A stretch of 64,000 nucleotides of DNA from Phallus indusiatus (GCA_027605045.1 JAQFWX010000006.1:1426001-1490000), one strand, 5' to 3'. Positions 1 through 9,521 are shown, counted from the first letter of the stretch. The notes: generated from the sequence alone by a model not told the origin. A program made the numbers and translations.

Positions 1-2
1 GT

Positions 3-3000
3 AAGTCCGTAATACAGTACGGAACGTATACCCGAATAGAATTTGGGGATATTAGTGTATTAGAATACTTTGATATAGTCAACATTGACTACTACGACGT
101 CATAATTGGCGTACCATTCCTGAAAAGGTATGACATCTGCCTGGATTTTGGCAACGGAATAATCACCCGGGATGGAGGAGTAATCACTCCAGTGGAACGG
201 TTCACTGAAATACCTAACACCACGGACGAGCCCACCGAGTCAAGTGAAAGCTTAGCCATAGCATCAGCACGCCCCATAACCACTACGTCTAACGCAGTAG
301 CAGTGAGACAGAAGATCCGAGTACCGGAACTTAAGGATGAGAACCTACCCGCGCTACGCGAGTACTGGAAGGAGGAGTACAACGACTTATTCGGGCCAGT
401 GCCGAATAGACTCCCTCCATTTAGGGATGTAAATCATCATATCCCATTAATAGAACCTAACAAGGTTATCCGGTACAGACTACCGAAGTGCCCAGACGCC
501 CTCAAGCCACTGCTGGCTGAAAAAATAGAGCGCTACACGCAAGCAGGTTGGTGGGAACCGACTGTCGCACAGCAAGCCATCCCCATGCTATGCCTGTTTA
601 AAAAGGCATTATCAGGACTACGCACGGTATTTGACCTGCGTCAGCAGAATGATAATACGTTGAAAGACGTGACCCCGTTTCCAGACCAGGAGACCATTCG
701 CCAAGACGTGGCGAGACACAAGTATAGGTCGAAAATTGACCTAACGGAAGCTTACGAGCAAGTCAGAATTGCTCCGGAAGACGTGGACAAGACCACGTTC
801 TTGACGATATATGGCACGTTTAAAAGCCATGTTATGCAACAAGGTGATTGCAACGCGCCTTCGACATTCCAGAGATTGATGACCCATATATTCCGGGACC
901 ACATCGGAAGAAACATACACTCGTACATCGACGACGTGTTCGTCTACTCAATGACGATCCAACAACACCAGGAACATCTGGAGATTGCCTTCTCGAGATT
1001 GAGGAAGGAACAACTTTACCTAAGTCAGAAGAAAGTTGACTTATACTCCAAACGATTGGAGTGCCTAGGACACATCATCGACGACGATGGTATCCACCCA
1101 GATATGGATAAAATGGATAAAATTCGCGATTGGAGAACCCCACGTACGTTCAACGACGTTCAGAAGTTCTTAGGACTGGTGCAATACGTTGCCGCCTACC
1201 TTCCGGGAGTCGCTACTTACACTTCCCCATTGTCGGGATGTACCCACAACAACAGGCAATTTGAGTGGACACCGGCACTAGAACGCTGTTTCAATGCAAT
1301 CAAAGCGTTGACGAAGAACGCCCCAGTTCTTAAACCTATCAATCCTGATAGCAACGAGCCAATTTGGCTTGTAACCGATGGATCCAAGTGTGGCGTCGGT
1401 GCGTACTATGGTCAAGGCGCAAGGTGGCAAACCTGCAGACCCGCAGGGTTTATGTCTAAGAAATTTACTCCGGCACAATACAACTACCAGACTCATGAGC
1501 ATGAGCTCATTGCAGTACTTGAAGCACTGAATAAGTGGGAAGACAAACTACTAGGTCGTAAATTCACCCTAGTAACGGACAACGAGGCCTTGAAACACTT
1601 CAAGACACAGCCCCGTATGTCGCCTAGACAGGCGAGATGGTACGAGTATCTCTCTCGTTTCGACTACGAAACGATTCACATCAAAGGTGAGACCAATACG
1701 GTCGCAGATGGACTCTCGAGATACTTCGAGGATGACCTACCTAACGAGATACACCCACCTGAGAACTACGTCAACATCGACGTGAAACTAGATCCAACAG
1801 GGGATCAGCTACCTCCTGAAAGGAAAAGCGAACTCAGAATCAGTGCGGCGAGACGCATTAACACTCGGGCGAAAGCTAGAGTCCAACAACAGACGGCTGG
1901 ACAAGCATCCATTGAACAACGATCAGCGTCCATCGAAGAAGTGGATACAGACGACGAAGATGTACTGGCAGTCACAGCACAACATAGCGGTAAAACGCTT
2001 AAAGCCAAAATCGAAGGCTTTGAAGGATTAGCTGATCTGATAAAGAGCGGCTATAAGGACGACACAACACTGAAGAAAGTGTTAGAAAACCCTGATGCAT
2101 ACAAAGGGTTTGGGATGAAAAACCAGCTACTATACACGAAGAATCAGTTTTCCCGTGACGTGGTTTGCATACCCCATCACTTATTTTACCAGGGGAGGAA
2201 GCTGGTAGAGATCATAATTAGTGAAGCACACGAAATTGTGGGACACTTTGGACGCTATAAAACGTCGCAATACATTAGACAAGTGTATTGGTGGAGAACG
2301 ATGGCAGAGGACATCGAAGAATACTGCAAATCGTGCGGTAAATGTCAAACGAATAAGGATGACAATAGACATCCTAGCGGTCTACTGAAGACGCTACCCA
2401 TTCCCAATAAACCATGGGAATCAGTCGGAATGGACTTTATAGGCCCATTACCAGTATCGAAAGGACACGACTTCTTACTAGTCATAATTGACAGATTAAC
2501 GTCAATGGTGAGACTCATGCCCACCACCACGAAGCTAACTGCGAAAAGCGCAGCACACCTGTACTTCGAAGGTGTAGTTAGGCATCATGGCGTGCCAGCT
2601 TCTATCGTCAGTGATAGAGATACCAGATTCACCGCGAAATTCTGGAAAGAACTACAGCGACTAATAGGGACAAAACTCCTCATGTCCACTTCATTCCATC
2701 CACAGACGGATGGAGCAACAGAGCGGGCGAACCGCTCCATAGGACAAGTATTACGTTCTATAATAGATAATGACCAAAAGGATTGGGCTGAACGTATCCC
2801 GATGGCGGAATTCGCACTGAACAGTAGCACGAGTGAAATGACTAAGTTCACGCCATTCGAACTTAACTACGGATACACCCCTGCACTAGGGCGACAGCTC
2901 AACACCGACACCAAGTTCAATGGTGTGAAGCAATTCGCATTACAAGCGAAATGGAATCTTATGGCCGCACACGATGCCATAATCGCGAGTCGCGTGAAAC

Positions 3001-3527
3001 AAACCATGCACGCGAACACTCACAGACGAGATGCGCCTGTCTATAAAGAGGGTGACCTCGTGTACCTTTCTACGAAGAACATATCTCTACCAAAGGGTAG
3101 ATCCAGTAAGTTGGTACCGCGTTACGTCGGTCCTTACAAAGTATTGTCAGTCAAAGACAATATTAACGTCAAACTCGACTTGCCTGACGAGTTGAAGAAG
3201 CGTAGGATAAATCCAATATTCCACGTGGACTTAGTGAAACCACATATCGCCAATGATGACGATAGATTTCCACGTCGTGAGTCATTAACGGCGTACGACT
3301 TTGGACAACCGGACAATGCCGAATGGCATGTAGATGAACTACTAGCCCATCGCTGGACTGGGTCTAAAGACACGGACATTGAGTTCCTAGTGCAATGGAC
3401 GCTAGGCGATACGACCTGGGAGCCGTACGAACACTGCAAAGACTTGCAGGCATTGGATGAGTATCTCCAATTACGCGGGGTTACCCAATTAGGGAAATTG
3501 CCGCGTCTCCGCACGACGCGTAAATGA
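3..3527 (+). CDS. pol: Pol polyprotein (protease end, RT, RNase H, integrase, chromodomain), partial
   Basis: The frame is open from the left edge, so the true start lies outside; the first internal in-frame GTG near 192 is not a start. Bases about 90-150 encode a retropepsin-like end (VIIGVPFLKRYDICLDF). RT follows, with the catalytic Asp of the KIDLTEAY block at about 738 and the YIDD box at 924-935 (most relatives have YVDD). RNase H has TDGSKCGVG near 1378 and TDNEALKHF near 1575. Integrase has an HHCC zinc module at about 2225-2350 and the DDE core: D in GMDFIGPLP (about 2431), D in VSDRDTRF (about 2608) and E in TDGATERAN (about 2719). A chromodomain (FLVQWTLGDTTWEPYE) at about 3310-3470 would guide integration toward modified histones. 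The stop is TGA at 3525-3527. All catalytic residues checked are present, so the enzyme is probably functional. Confidence 0.93.
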   Translation, partial: KSVIQYGTYTRIEFGDISVLEYFDIVNIDYYDVIIGVPFLKRYDICLDFGNGIITRDGGVITPVERFTEIPNTTDEPTESSESLAIASARPITTTSNAVAVRQKIRVPELKDENLPALREYWKEEYNDLFGPVPNRLPPFRDVNHHIPLIEPNKVIRYRLPKCPDALKPLLAEKIERYTQAGWWEPTVAQQAIPMLCLFKKALSGLRTVFDLRQQNDNTLKDVTPFPDQETIRQDVARHKYRSKIDLTEAYEQVRIAPEDVDKTTFLTIYGTFKSHVMQQGDCNAPSTFQRLMTHIFRDHIGRNIHSYIDDVFVYSMTIQQHQEHLEIAFSRLRKEQLYLSQKKVDLYSKRLECLGHIIDDDGIHPDMDKMDKIRDWRTPRTFNDVQKFLGLVQYVAAYLPGVATYTSPLSGCTHNNRQFEWTPALERCFNAIKALTKNAPVLKPINPDSNEPIWLVTDGSKCGVGAYYGQGARWQTCRPAGFMSKKFTPAQYNYQTHEHELIAVLEALNKWEDKLLGRKFTLVTDNEALKHFKTQPRMSPRQARWYEYLSRFDYETIHIKGETNTVADGLSRYFEDDLPNEIHPPENYVNIDVKLDPTGDQLPPERKSELRISAARRINTRAKARVQQQTAGQASIEQRSASIEEVDTDDEDVLAVTAQHSGKTLKAKIEGFEGLADLIKSGYKDDTTLKKVLENPDAYKGFGMKNQLLYTKNQFSRDVVCIPHHLFYQGRKLVEIIISEAHEIVGHFGRYKTSQYIRQVYWWRTMAEDIEEYCKSCGKCQTNKDDNRHPSGLLKTLPIPNKPWESVGMDFIGPLPVSKGHDFLLVIIDRLTSMVRLMPTTTKLTAKSAAHLYFEGVVRHHGVPASIVSDRDTRFTAKFWKELQRLIGTKLLMSTSFHPQTDGATERANRSIGQVLRSIIDNDQKDWAERIPMAEFALNSSTSEMTKFTPFELNYGYTPALGRQLNTDTKFNGVKQFALQAKWNLMAAHDAIIASRVKQTMHANTHRRDAPVYKEGDLVYLSTKNISLPKGRSSKLVPRYVGPYKVLSVKDNINVKLDLPDELKKRRINPIFHVDLVKPHIANDDDRFPRRESLTAYDFGQPDNAEWHVDELLAHRWTGSKDTDIEFLVQWTLGDTTWEPYEHCKDLQALDEYLQLRGVTQLGKLPRLRTTRK

Positions 3528-3608
3528 GGATCTGCAAGCAGATCTGCCCCGTGCCCCCGGCGGCACAGCAGCCACGAGAAAATCCTACTCGGGCGCTACT
3601 CTGATACA

Positions 3609-3628
3609 AGAGTAAATAAATACTCTTT
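3609..3628 (+). promoter_or_regulatory. Hairpin with AATAAA loop between pol and the accessory ORF
   Basis: AAGAGTA and TACTCTT arms flank a loop containing AATAAA. It lies 82 bp after the pol stop and about 40 bp before the downstream ATG. AATAAA resembles a polyadenylation signal. Whether it ends a pol transcript or separates two messages is not known. Confidence 0.35.
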
Positions 3629-3666
3629 CTTACGACCCCGTCTCAGCCACCTGAGCACCGTCAACG

Positions 3667-5472
3667 ATGTCTGCAGAACCTTCACGACCTACCTCTTCAT
3701 CTACGAAGCCCTCGACCCGCAAGGGACGATTTGACGATATCAAGCAAGCGTTGCTTGAAGCACAAAAAGAATGGAGTATGGATTCCATGCCTGGCTGCGT
3801 AGCCATCACCCACGAAAGTGGGAAATGTACCCACTGCGATGAGTATATCTCGCACATTAGTACCGCTGCAAGCAAGCGTACCATTGTTCTTGACGAGAAA
3901 GACGTCAAAGAGTGCCTACTCGAGGCATTCCCGTTCCTGCAAAAAGAGTGGGATGATTTACGAAAGCGCCTCGAAGACGCTAACGACTACGCCGACCAGA
4001 CCGTCCAAGAACTCAAGGACGTTGAGAGACGAGAGGACGACCTTCGAGATCGTATACGGGAACTCGAGGACAAGTTGAAGCAAGCCCCACAGGCAGCATC
4101 GCCTGTGTCATCTAGGAAACGACCTCGGTCAGAGGCCAAGGGCCCCACGAATCATGGGCCCGTAGGATTCGACGCGTACGACGACGACGACGACGATGAT
4201 CTAGACGACCACGATTGGGCGGACTCCTACAATGACGAGTCGGTACTCGACTCCAACGGTCAACCCGTTCCTCCCCATTCTGGGGACGATTTCGGCCTAA
4301 TGGACAGGCTGGACCCTGAAGAGGAGTCATTATTGTCTCGGCGACAACTCGCTGAGAAAGTCCTCGCTGAGTTCCCAGGAACTCCCCGTATCTCCAACCA
4401 GGCCAAGTACCACGATACGTGGCCCGCTTATGCAAGGCCACGACCCCACAGCGTCTCGAGCAGGAAAACCCCTGTACCTGGGCCAGTTCCCGACCCACTC
4501 GCGTGGTACATGATGTGTCCACTGGATGATCCCTCATTCGTACTCCAGGGGAAGCAGATCTGGAAGAAACCACCCATATTGGACACACCTCAAAAAGTTG
4601 CAATGCACGCGCGCATTAGACTTGCCTGGGATGTAGGCATGATGTTCATCAATAGAAAGAAGAAAGAGCGAGACTACGCTCGCCTCACTATCGGGGAGCG
4701 CCCCGAAGCTTTTCCATACCCAACAGAAGGGCAAATGGACCTAGAAACGGGTCGCCTCTATGAGACGTGGTATAAGGACCCCGCCTCCGTACCCTTTTAT
4801 ATAAGGGTTGAACCATCGGGATCGCTGAATATCAGCGATGTTGAAGTCGTAGCGTGGCTTCGAAAAATATTCCCGAATCGGGAAACAAGGAAGACTGTAT
4901 TCCCCATTGTAGCGGAGATATGTACTGAGCCCGGGCTATCCACCTGGCTCAACGCCGCTGGCATCAACGCCGACAAGACGGTGAATAACTCCCCATCCAT
5001 AATCGAAGGATGGCGTCGAGCATATACCCTGCCTCAGGGTAACATTCCAACCAAGGAAGAAGTTGTCGGGATGCTGCGATATAACTGTGTGAATACCCGA
5101 TTAATCGAAACTCGATTAGGACCACTATTTGAGCGGTGGCGATCACACACTAACAGCAATACCATCGCCGTGAAGTGGCGAGAATCTCAACCCACCATTT
5201 CGTCGCTGTTACCAGGACGTCAGTATCGAAGACGACGTCGCAACAATCGTCGTGACGCCGCCCCTGCAGCTCCTATTGCTGGACCTTCGAAGGAGACTCC
5301 TTATGTGGAGTCCACCGCTAATTCGCCTCCCTCGGCGAAAGCACCACTCCCAGCAGATATCGCTGAGAAAGAACTCGTGATCGACCCCGATCAATACGAG
5401 GTCCTGGATAGACCAGGAGCGGGCCCTCAAGGTGACATTGAGATGGCCATGGATTATACCGCGGACGACTGA
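3667..5472 (+). CDS. Retrotransposon accessory ORF downstream of pol, unknown function
   Basis: This 601-aa ORF lies 139 bp after the pol stop and 53 bp before the LTR, on the same strand, so it belongs to the element. I do not recognise the family. Visible features are a Cys/His cluster at residues 44-63 (C44, H49, CTHC at 54-57, H63), a strongly predicted coiled coil at about 90-140 rich in Glu/Lys/Arg/Asp heptads, an Asp run near residues 170-185, a long central region rich in Trp, Pro and Tyr, and a basic run (RRRRRNNRR) about 75 residues from the end. It has no retroviral zinc knuckle (CX2CX4HX4C), so it is not an obvious displaced gag. No transmembrane segments are evident, which argues against an env-type product. 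The coiled coil plus acidic and basic tracts suggests a nucleic-acid or Gag-interacting protein; this is inference only. Confidence 0.75.
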   Translation: MSAEPSRPTSSSTKPSTRKGRFDDIKQALLEAQKEWSMDSMPGCVAITHESGKCTHCDEYISHISTAASKRTIVLDEKDVKECLLEAFPFLQKEWDDLRKRLEDANDYADQTVQELKDVERREDDLRDRIRELEDKLKQAPQAASPVSSRKRPRSEAKGPTNHGPVGFDAYDDDDDDDLDDHDWADSYNDESVLDSNGQPVPPHSGDDFGLMDRLDPEEESLLSRRQLAEKVLAEFPGTPRISNQAKYHDTWPAYARPRPHSVSSRKTPVPGPVPDPLAWYMMCPLDDPSFVLQGKQIWKKPPILDTPQKVAMHARIRLAWDVGMMFINRKKKERDYARLTIGERPEAFPYPTEGQMDLETGRLYETWYKDPASVPFYIRVEPSGSLNISDVEVVAWLRKIFPNRETRKTVFPIVAEICTEPGLSTWLNAAGINADKTVNNSPSIIEGWRRAYTLPQGNIPTKEEVVGMLRYNCVNTRLIETRLGPLFERWRSHTNSNTIAVKWRESQPTISSLLPGRQYRRRRRNNRRDAAPAAPIAGPSKETPYVESTANSPPSAKAPLPADIAEKELVIDPDQYEVLDRPGAGPQGDIEMAMDYTADD

Positions 5473-5512
5473 GACTCACTCGTCGTATCATGTATTGACT
5501 TGACGCTCAAGT

Positions 5513-5525
5513 CAGCGGGGGAGGA
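5513..5525 (+). promoter_or_regulatory. Polypurine tract (plus-strand primer)
   Basis: A purine-rich stretch (AGCGGGGGAGGA) directly abuts the TGTAACGG start of the LTR, the normal position of the plus-strand priming site in LTR retrotransposons. Confidence 0.7.
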
Positions 5526-5894
5526 TGTAACGGTTCCGCTATGACCAGCGGACTACTATTACCCATAGTACATATTAGTATATATATACAATTGCATGCA
5601 GACGATCGTCGTCTGCACAAGTACCTAGTATTATGTAATGTACATAGGCGCCGTCACACCAGTAAATACCGCGTAACGGTAAAGGCGCCGGTAGCCTTTC
5701 TTACCTGCACTTGCAAATATACAGCTTTATACTGTTTGTTGTGAGTCCGTAAGAACCGGGCTAATCGTAAACTGTAACGAAACGTTACATCGACTTAGGT
5801 CAGACGAACTGGATGGATCGCTAGCGGGGCCCATAACCTAACAACAGCTAGGAGTAATATATGTATATTACGATGAAACGGAATGCACTAAGAG

Positions 5895-5990
5895 GTTCAA
5901 GGCGAAGCCTTGAACGTCAGAAATATACAAATGAATAAATAAGGAAAATAGCGCACCTAAGAGGTTCAAGGCGAAGCCTTGAACTCTTAG
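5895..5990 (+). repeat. Paired hairpin-forming repeats in the LTR
   Basis: The sequence GTTCAAGGCGAAGCCTTGAAC, with perfect 9-bp arms around GAA, occurs at 5895-5915 and 5964-5984. The second copy extends with CTAAGAG...CTCTTAG flanks to a stem of about 15 bp. Both are preceded by CTAAGAG, so this is a local duplication inside U3. Confidence 0.7.
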
Positions 5991-6084
5991 CGAGCGCGTG
6001 ACTAAGCTAAAAACTATCTACGCAAGCGCCCACACTTAGTGTCGCTGACTCTACGTTCGACAGTACTTACTGAAAGTCAACTTT

Positions 6085-6100
6085 CGGGTATAAATACCCG
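6085..6100 (+). promoter_or_regulatory. LTR TATA box (U3 promoter)
   Basis: TATAAATA at 6089-6096 sits inside a near-palindrome (CGGGTATAAATACCCG). In an LTR this is the expected core promoter, with RNA starting about 30 bp downstream and marking the U3/R border. Confidence 0.6.
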
Positions 6101-6235
6101 CGCGCGTGTAGGCACAAACTAGCTAACAAACTGATTCCCCGAAGGTGACCTGCACACTCGTGACTCGCGCTCAACAGTCTCCGAGTAAGAGTAAAGGACC
6201 AGAACAGAAGTATTGTTCAAGTCTACCAGCAACTA

Positions 6236-6592
6236 CGAGAGTTACTGATCTCAAAAGTGTATTTTCGCTGAAGGGAAAGAAATGAAATTGAAGTGACTTG
6301 TCTCAGCTCGTCAGACGCCGGATGCGTCATTGTTTCCACCGAGCCTTTGTTGGAAACAACCGAATAAAACTCAAGACGCTCTTCTCTCTGTCGCCAAATA
6401 CTCCCAAGAAATCCATACACTTGGTGTTCGTTTACATGATGAAAATTATTCACGTTTGTTCGATGAAGTATCTGAGTTGTCTTCACAATTGAAACCCCAG
6501 CGAACAAATGAAAACGAATATCCAAACTCAAGTAAAGCCCATGGCTCAACTTGAACGAGCGGGATTTTCCCTGCCCTTTCTTTCCACCATCA
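6236..6592. other. Gap between LTR and foldback element
   Basis: There is no supported gene. One + frame (6297-6554) stays open for 86 codons without a good start and reads as mildly acidic, Ser/Glu/Leu-rich protein-like sequence. It may be an exon remnant of a gene cut by the retrotransposon. Confidence 0.3.
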
Positions 6593-7274
6593 TACAGTGG
6601 CGATCAAAAGTAATGCACGCGATATAACCTGTAATATCTCGCGAAAAAATAAAATTCATGACAAATACATTATATGAGAGTTGTAGATGAGCAACTTGGC
6701 GATGAGTGGATAAAATTAGTATAAATGTCTGAGGTCTGTAAAGATATGAAGGGTTTAAAAAAACCCCAAAAATCAACTTTTTCCAGGGCTTTCTAAAAAA
6801 TTTGGTAAAATGCTATTATTATACTTTTTGATCTTCTTTTTCATTTGGGCTTAGAAACCATGAGCTGAATTTTCCTCCCCAGCGAGATATAAGGCTTGCA
6901 ATGTGGTCATTTTGGCCCCAAAAGCGCTAAAAAAGCGCATTTTTAAGTACTTTTGGGCAAAAGTGACCACATTGCAAGCCTTATATCTCGCTGGGGAGGA
7001 AAATTCAGCTCATGGTTTCTAAGCCCAAATGAAAAAGAAGATCAAAAAGTATAATAATAGCATTTTACCAAATTTTTTAGAAAGCCCTGGAAAAAGTTGA
7101 TTTTTGGGGTTTTTTTAAACCCTTCATATCTTTACAGACCTCAGACATTTATCCACTCATAACGTTGCCAAGTTGCTCATCTACAACTCTCACATAATGT
7201 ATTTGTCATGAATTTTATTTTTTCGCGAGATATTACAGGTTATATCGCGTGCATTACTTTTGATCGCCACTGTA
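6593..7274. mobile_element. Foldback MITE with TA target duplication (Tc1/mariner-like ends)
   Basis: Two inverted arms of about 330 bp meet near 6934 with a short spacer. The outer 75 bases of the arms are identical (CAGTGGCGATCAAAAGTAAT inward), and inner differences are only small indels, for example about 10 extra bases near 6712 in the left arm. The element is flanked by TA on both sides, matching the TA duplication of Tc1/mariner transposases, whose ends often begin CAGT. There is no internal ORF, so it is non-autonomous and would need a transposase supplied elsewhere. Transcription through it would give a long double-stranded RNA hairpin. Confidence 0.88.
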
Positions 7275-7937
7275 CTACGCTCGAGTGTATGTACCTCGAA
7301 TCTATAGGACCCATGACTTCTCTTTTTTTGGCTGTCTGTCAATGTAACTGGAACCAACCGAAGGATCTCTTCATAGACAATTCAGATCTGGAATCCCGGA
7401 TCAGTCGTAGGATGAAGAAATACTTCCACGCCGGAAACAGTAGACGGCAACTAATGTTAATTCTGGTTCTCCGTAGTAATAAACGATGTTGATTTATTCC
7501 ATCGCTTCCGAGTCGGTCTCACACCACTCTGGCAGCCACAGTACGAATATTTAATACCTTCATAAAATAAATCATTCAAAGTTGGCAGTTTTCTGCTTCA
7601 CGATGGAACTTGCGTACCAAGTAACAGGTCATTTATATAATGAAACTGCAACGTGCTACAAAAAAAGTGATAAGGGGCATTGTATATGGAGATGTGCGAT
7701 ATGTACAAAGAAACTTGAAATAGACGAGGGTCTGAAAACAAAGGACGTGATCGCGCGGGTACTGGGACCGACCTTGTACATTTTTAGAATATATGTACAA
7801 AGGAAGTACGTTATTATTGACAACACGTTGTCGTTGTTAGCGTGCTATGTAAGATCCATTTGTCTAACAGAAAACGGCGACGAATTCTTTATCCAGTCAT
7901 AGAGACAGAAACGAACGAGGAGACATATTTTGATTTG
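7275..7937. other. Intergenic, nothing recognised
   Basis: AT-rich spacer between the foldback element and the 3' end of the F-box gene. Short open frames on + (for example 7603-7902) lack a recognisable domain or a splice-supported structure. Confidence 0.5.
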
Positions 7938-9521
7938 TTAATCTTGACACGAAGTAATGATAAGATGCACATCGTCGTTTTCTTGCACCTGTAAAACACG
8001 TTTAACCACGTCGTTTATTTCTGGAAAATGTGTTTGCAAAGGACCCTCTGTACTCCGAAATGATCCAGCCAATACGAGAACTCGTTCTACGTGGACTTCC
8101 CCCAGTGCATTGAGCAATTGCACATTCATTACCTTGGCTAACGAGAGAAAAGGAAATACGGCCATCTCCACCACCGTTAAATTTGTGACATTACAATAGT
8201 GGTACTTAATTTCACTCACATCATATATAGTCCTTATCAATGCCTTCAGGCCCGATCTTTCATTGTCTTCATCAGATATATAACAGGTTTGTCTGAAAGC
8301 AAGGAGCTTCAGACTTGACGTTGAGGTGAGGACCGTCGGAAATATATTTCCGCATTCGAAAGGATTCTGTAGATTGATGGAAACATGAGTGATGCGAGAC
8401 GAATCAACCGCGCGCAATAACAGATCCCAGATACCCGTGATCTCCTCCGTTTTCTGACAACCATAGACAAACGCATTGGCATCAGATCGGTTGATATCGT
8501 TGATCCGTTTTTCTTCAAAGGAGAATTTTATGAAATGTGCGACTTCAATATGAAGATGCGTGAAGCGAGTCTGAGACAGGATCTGAAGCAGCGGCAACGG
8601 CAGTGGCTCTTCGAAGTTCGAGGGCCGATGTATAACCACAAAATGCCACCTCACACTCGGAGGAAGAACTATGTGTTCTAAAACTATGTTCACAAGTTCC
8701 GTTATAACATCTGCCTCGAGAATGAGCTTTTTTAGGCACGATAAATTGATCCTACGATCAAAAGGGGTGTCCTGGAAGTGGGTGTGACACTCTGCGCAAA
8801 TGTGAAGGAGTGTGAGATTGGGTGATAGCGCCAGGAGTTCGATTAAAGAGTCAAATTGCATGCTGTAGAGCACATTGAGATGAAGCTCAGATAGGTTATG
8901 GAATGCAGGACAAGAGATTTCTTGGAATTCGAGAGACAGTCGGTGATGTATTCGCGTGAGATTAGGGGCAACTCCCGAAAATAGGTTGTTCATAAGCCTG
9001 TAGTCAGGATTGAACTCTTCGTCTATATCGAGATAGTCGTAGTAAAAAGAGAAAGTTTGCAGCTTTGGCGCGGGTAGTTGAAGGTACGACATGACTTGTT
9101 GAGCCGACGACCGTGTACGATCCAACTGGGAACTGTGCCAATATTCAAGCTGCATGCGCAATATCTTGAACCGATGGATTTCTTTGAAAAGAGCGGAAAG
9201 CATATTCTGTGTTTTATCACATATCAGCTGATCAGGATTCAATGTGATGAACACTTTTAACACAGAACAATCCGACCGACGAAGCAGTTCCATGATTCCA
9301 CCTGGATTCATATCAGGAAATAGAAGGTTGGTCCACATTTTTGGATCAGATAAGAGAGCGTGTCTCCATGAACGGCAGACATGGGACACGGGTACGGGAG
9401 GTGATAAAACGTGTAAATCCAATTCGGGTTTATATTCAATGAGAGAGGGCTTGAACCTATGCGTATATGTGTATAGCACAATTTCCCTTAATATATCGTA
9501 GGGATATTGGTGGAAAGTCAT
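7938..9521 (-). CDS. F-box domain protein (527 aa)
   Basis: This single-exon gene belongs to a family of seven loci in the window. The N-terminus holds the F-box: YPYDILREIVLYTY at about 6-19, a short insert, then PPVPVSHVCRSWRHALLSDP at about 41-60 and MW. The F-box binds Skp1, making the protein the substrate-recognition subunit of an SCF ubiquitin ligase. The remaining ~450 residues are Leu-rich with irregular repeats (LSELHLNVL, LSPNLTLLHICAE), consistent with a leucine-rich-repeat-like binding face. The start was chosen at the ATG just before the F-box, as in the paralogues. It lies apart from the main + strand array and on the opposite strand. The substrate is unknown. Confidence 0.88.
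   Translation of the reverse strand: MTFHQYPYDILREIVLYTYTHRFKPSLIEYKPELDLHVLSPPVPVSHVCRSWRHALLSDPKMWTNLLFPDMNPGGIMELLRRSDCSVLKVFITLNPDQLICDKTQNMLSALFKEIHRFKILRMQLEYWHSSQLDRTRSSAQQVMSYLQLPAPKLQTFSFYYDYLDIDEEFNPDYRLMNNLFSGVAPNLTRIHHRLSLEFQEISCPAFHNLSELHLNVLYSMQFDSLIELLALSPNLTLLHICAECHTHFQDTPFDRRINLSCLKKLILEADVITELVNIVLEHIVLPPSVRWHFVVIHRPSNFEEPLPLPLLQILSQTRFTHLHIEVAHFIKFSFEEKRINDINRSDANAFVYGCQKTEEITGIWDLLLRAVDSSRITHVSINLQNPFECGNIFPTVLTSTSSLKLLAFRQTCYISDEDNERSGLKALIRTIYDVSEIKYHYCNVTNLTVVEMAVFPFLSLAKVMNVQLLNALGEVHVERVLVLAGSFRSTEGPLQTHFPEINDVVKRVLQVQENDDVHLIITSCQD

Larger units (their letters stand above)
1..6235 (+). mobile_element. Ty3/gypsy chromovirus-type LTR retrotransposon, 5' end outside window
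   Basis: The element runs protease end, reverse transcriptase, RNase H, integrase and chromodomain in one open frame, then a second long ORF, then a polypurine tract (about 5513-5525) and an LTR beginning TGTAACGG at 5526. PR-RT-RH-IN order plus a C-terminal chromodomain defines the chromovirus branch of Ty3/gypsy (Metaviridae). The 5' LTR, gag and most of the protease lie left of the window. The pol frame has no stop or frameshift from base 3 to 3527, so the copy looks young. The right LTR edge is an estimate because the 5' LTR and the target-site duplication are not available for comparison. Confidence 0.9.
5526..6235 (+). repeat. 3' LTR of the gypsy element
   Basis: It begins TGTAACGG right after the polypurine tract. 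It contains a TATA box near 6089 and two copies of a self-complementary 21-mer (5895-5915 and 5964-5984). The right boundary is set by eye where repeat-like sequence gives way to unrelated sequence and could be off by 50 bp or more; a 5' LTR copy is needed to fix it. Confidence 0.6.

Noticed and set aside
192..194. GTG as the start of the pol ORF
   Set aside because: The frame is open further left and encodes the end of a retropepsin, so this is internal to a longer polyprotein.
3134..3514. 126-aa antisense ORF inside pol
   Set aside because: It is complementary to the chromodomain region of an intact pol frame; codon shadow.
4112..4603. 163-aa Arg-rich antisense ORF inside the accessory ORF
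   Set aside because: The Arg-rich run is the reverse complement of the Asp-codon tract of the sense ORF.
7582..7902. 106-aa open frame with several Cys
   Set aside because: No good start context, no domain, no paralogue, and it lies between a mobile element and an F-box 3' end.
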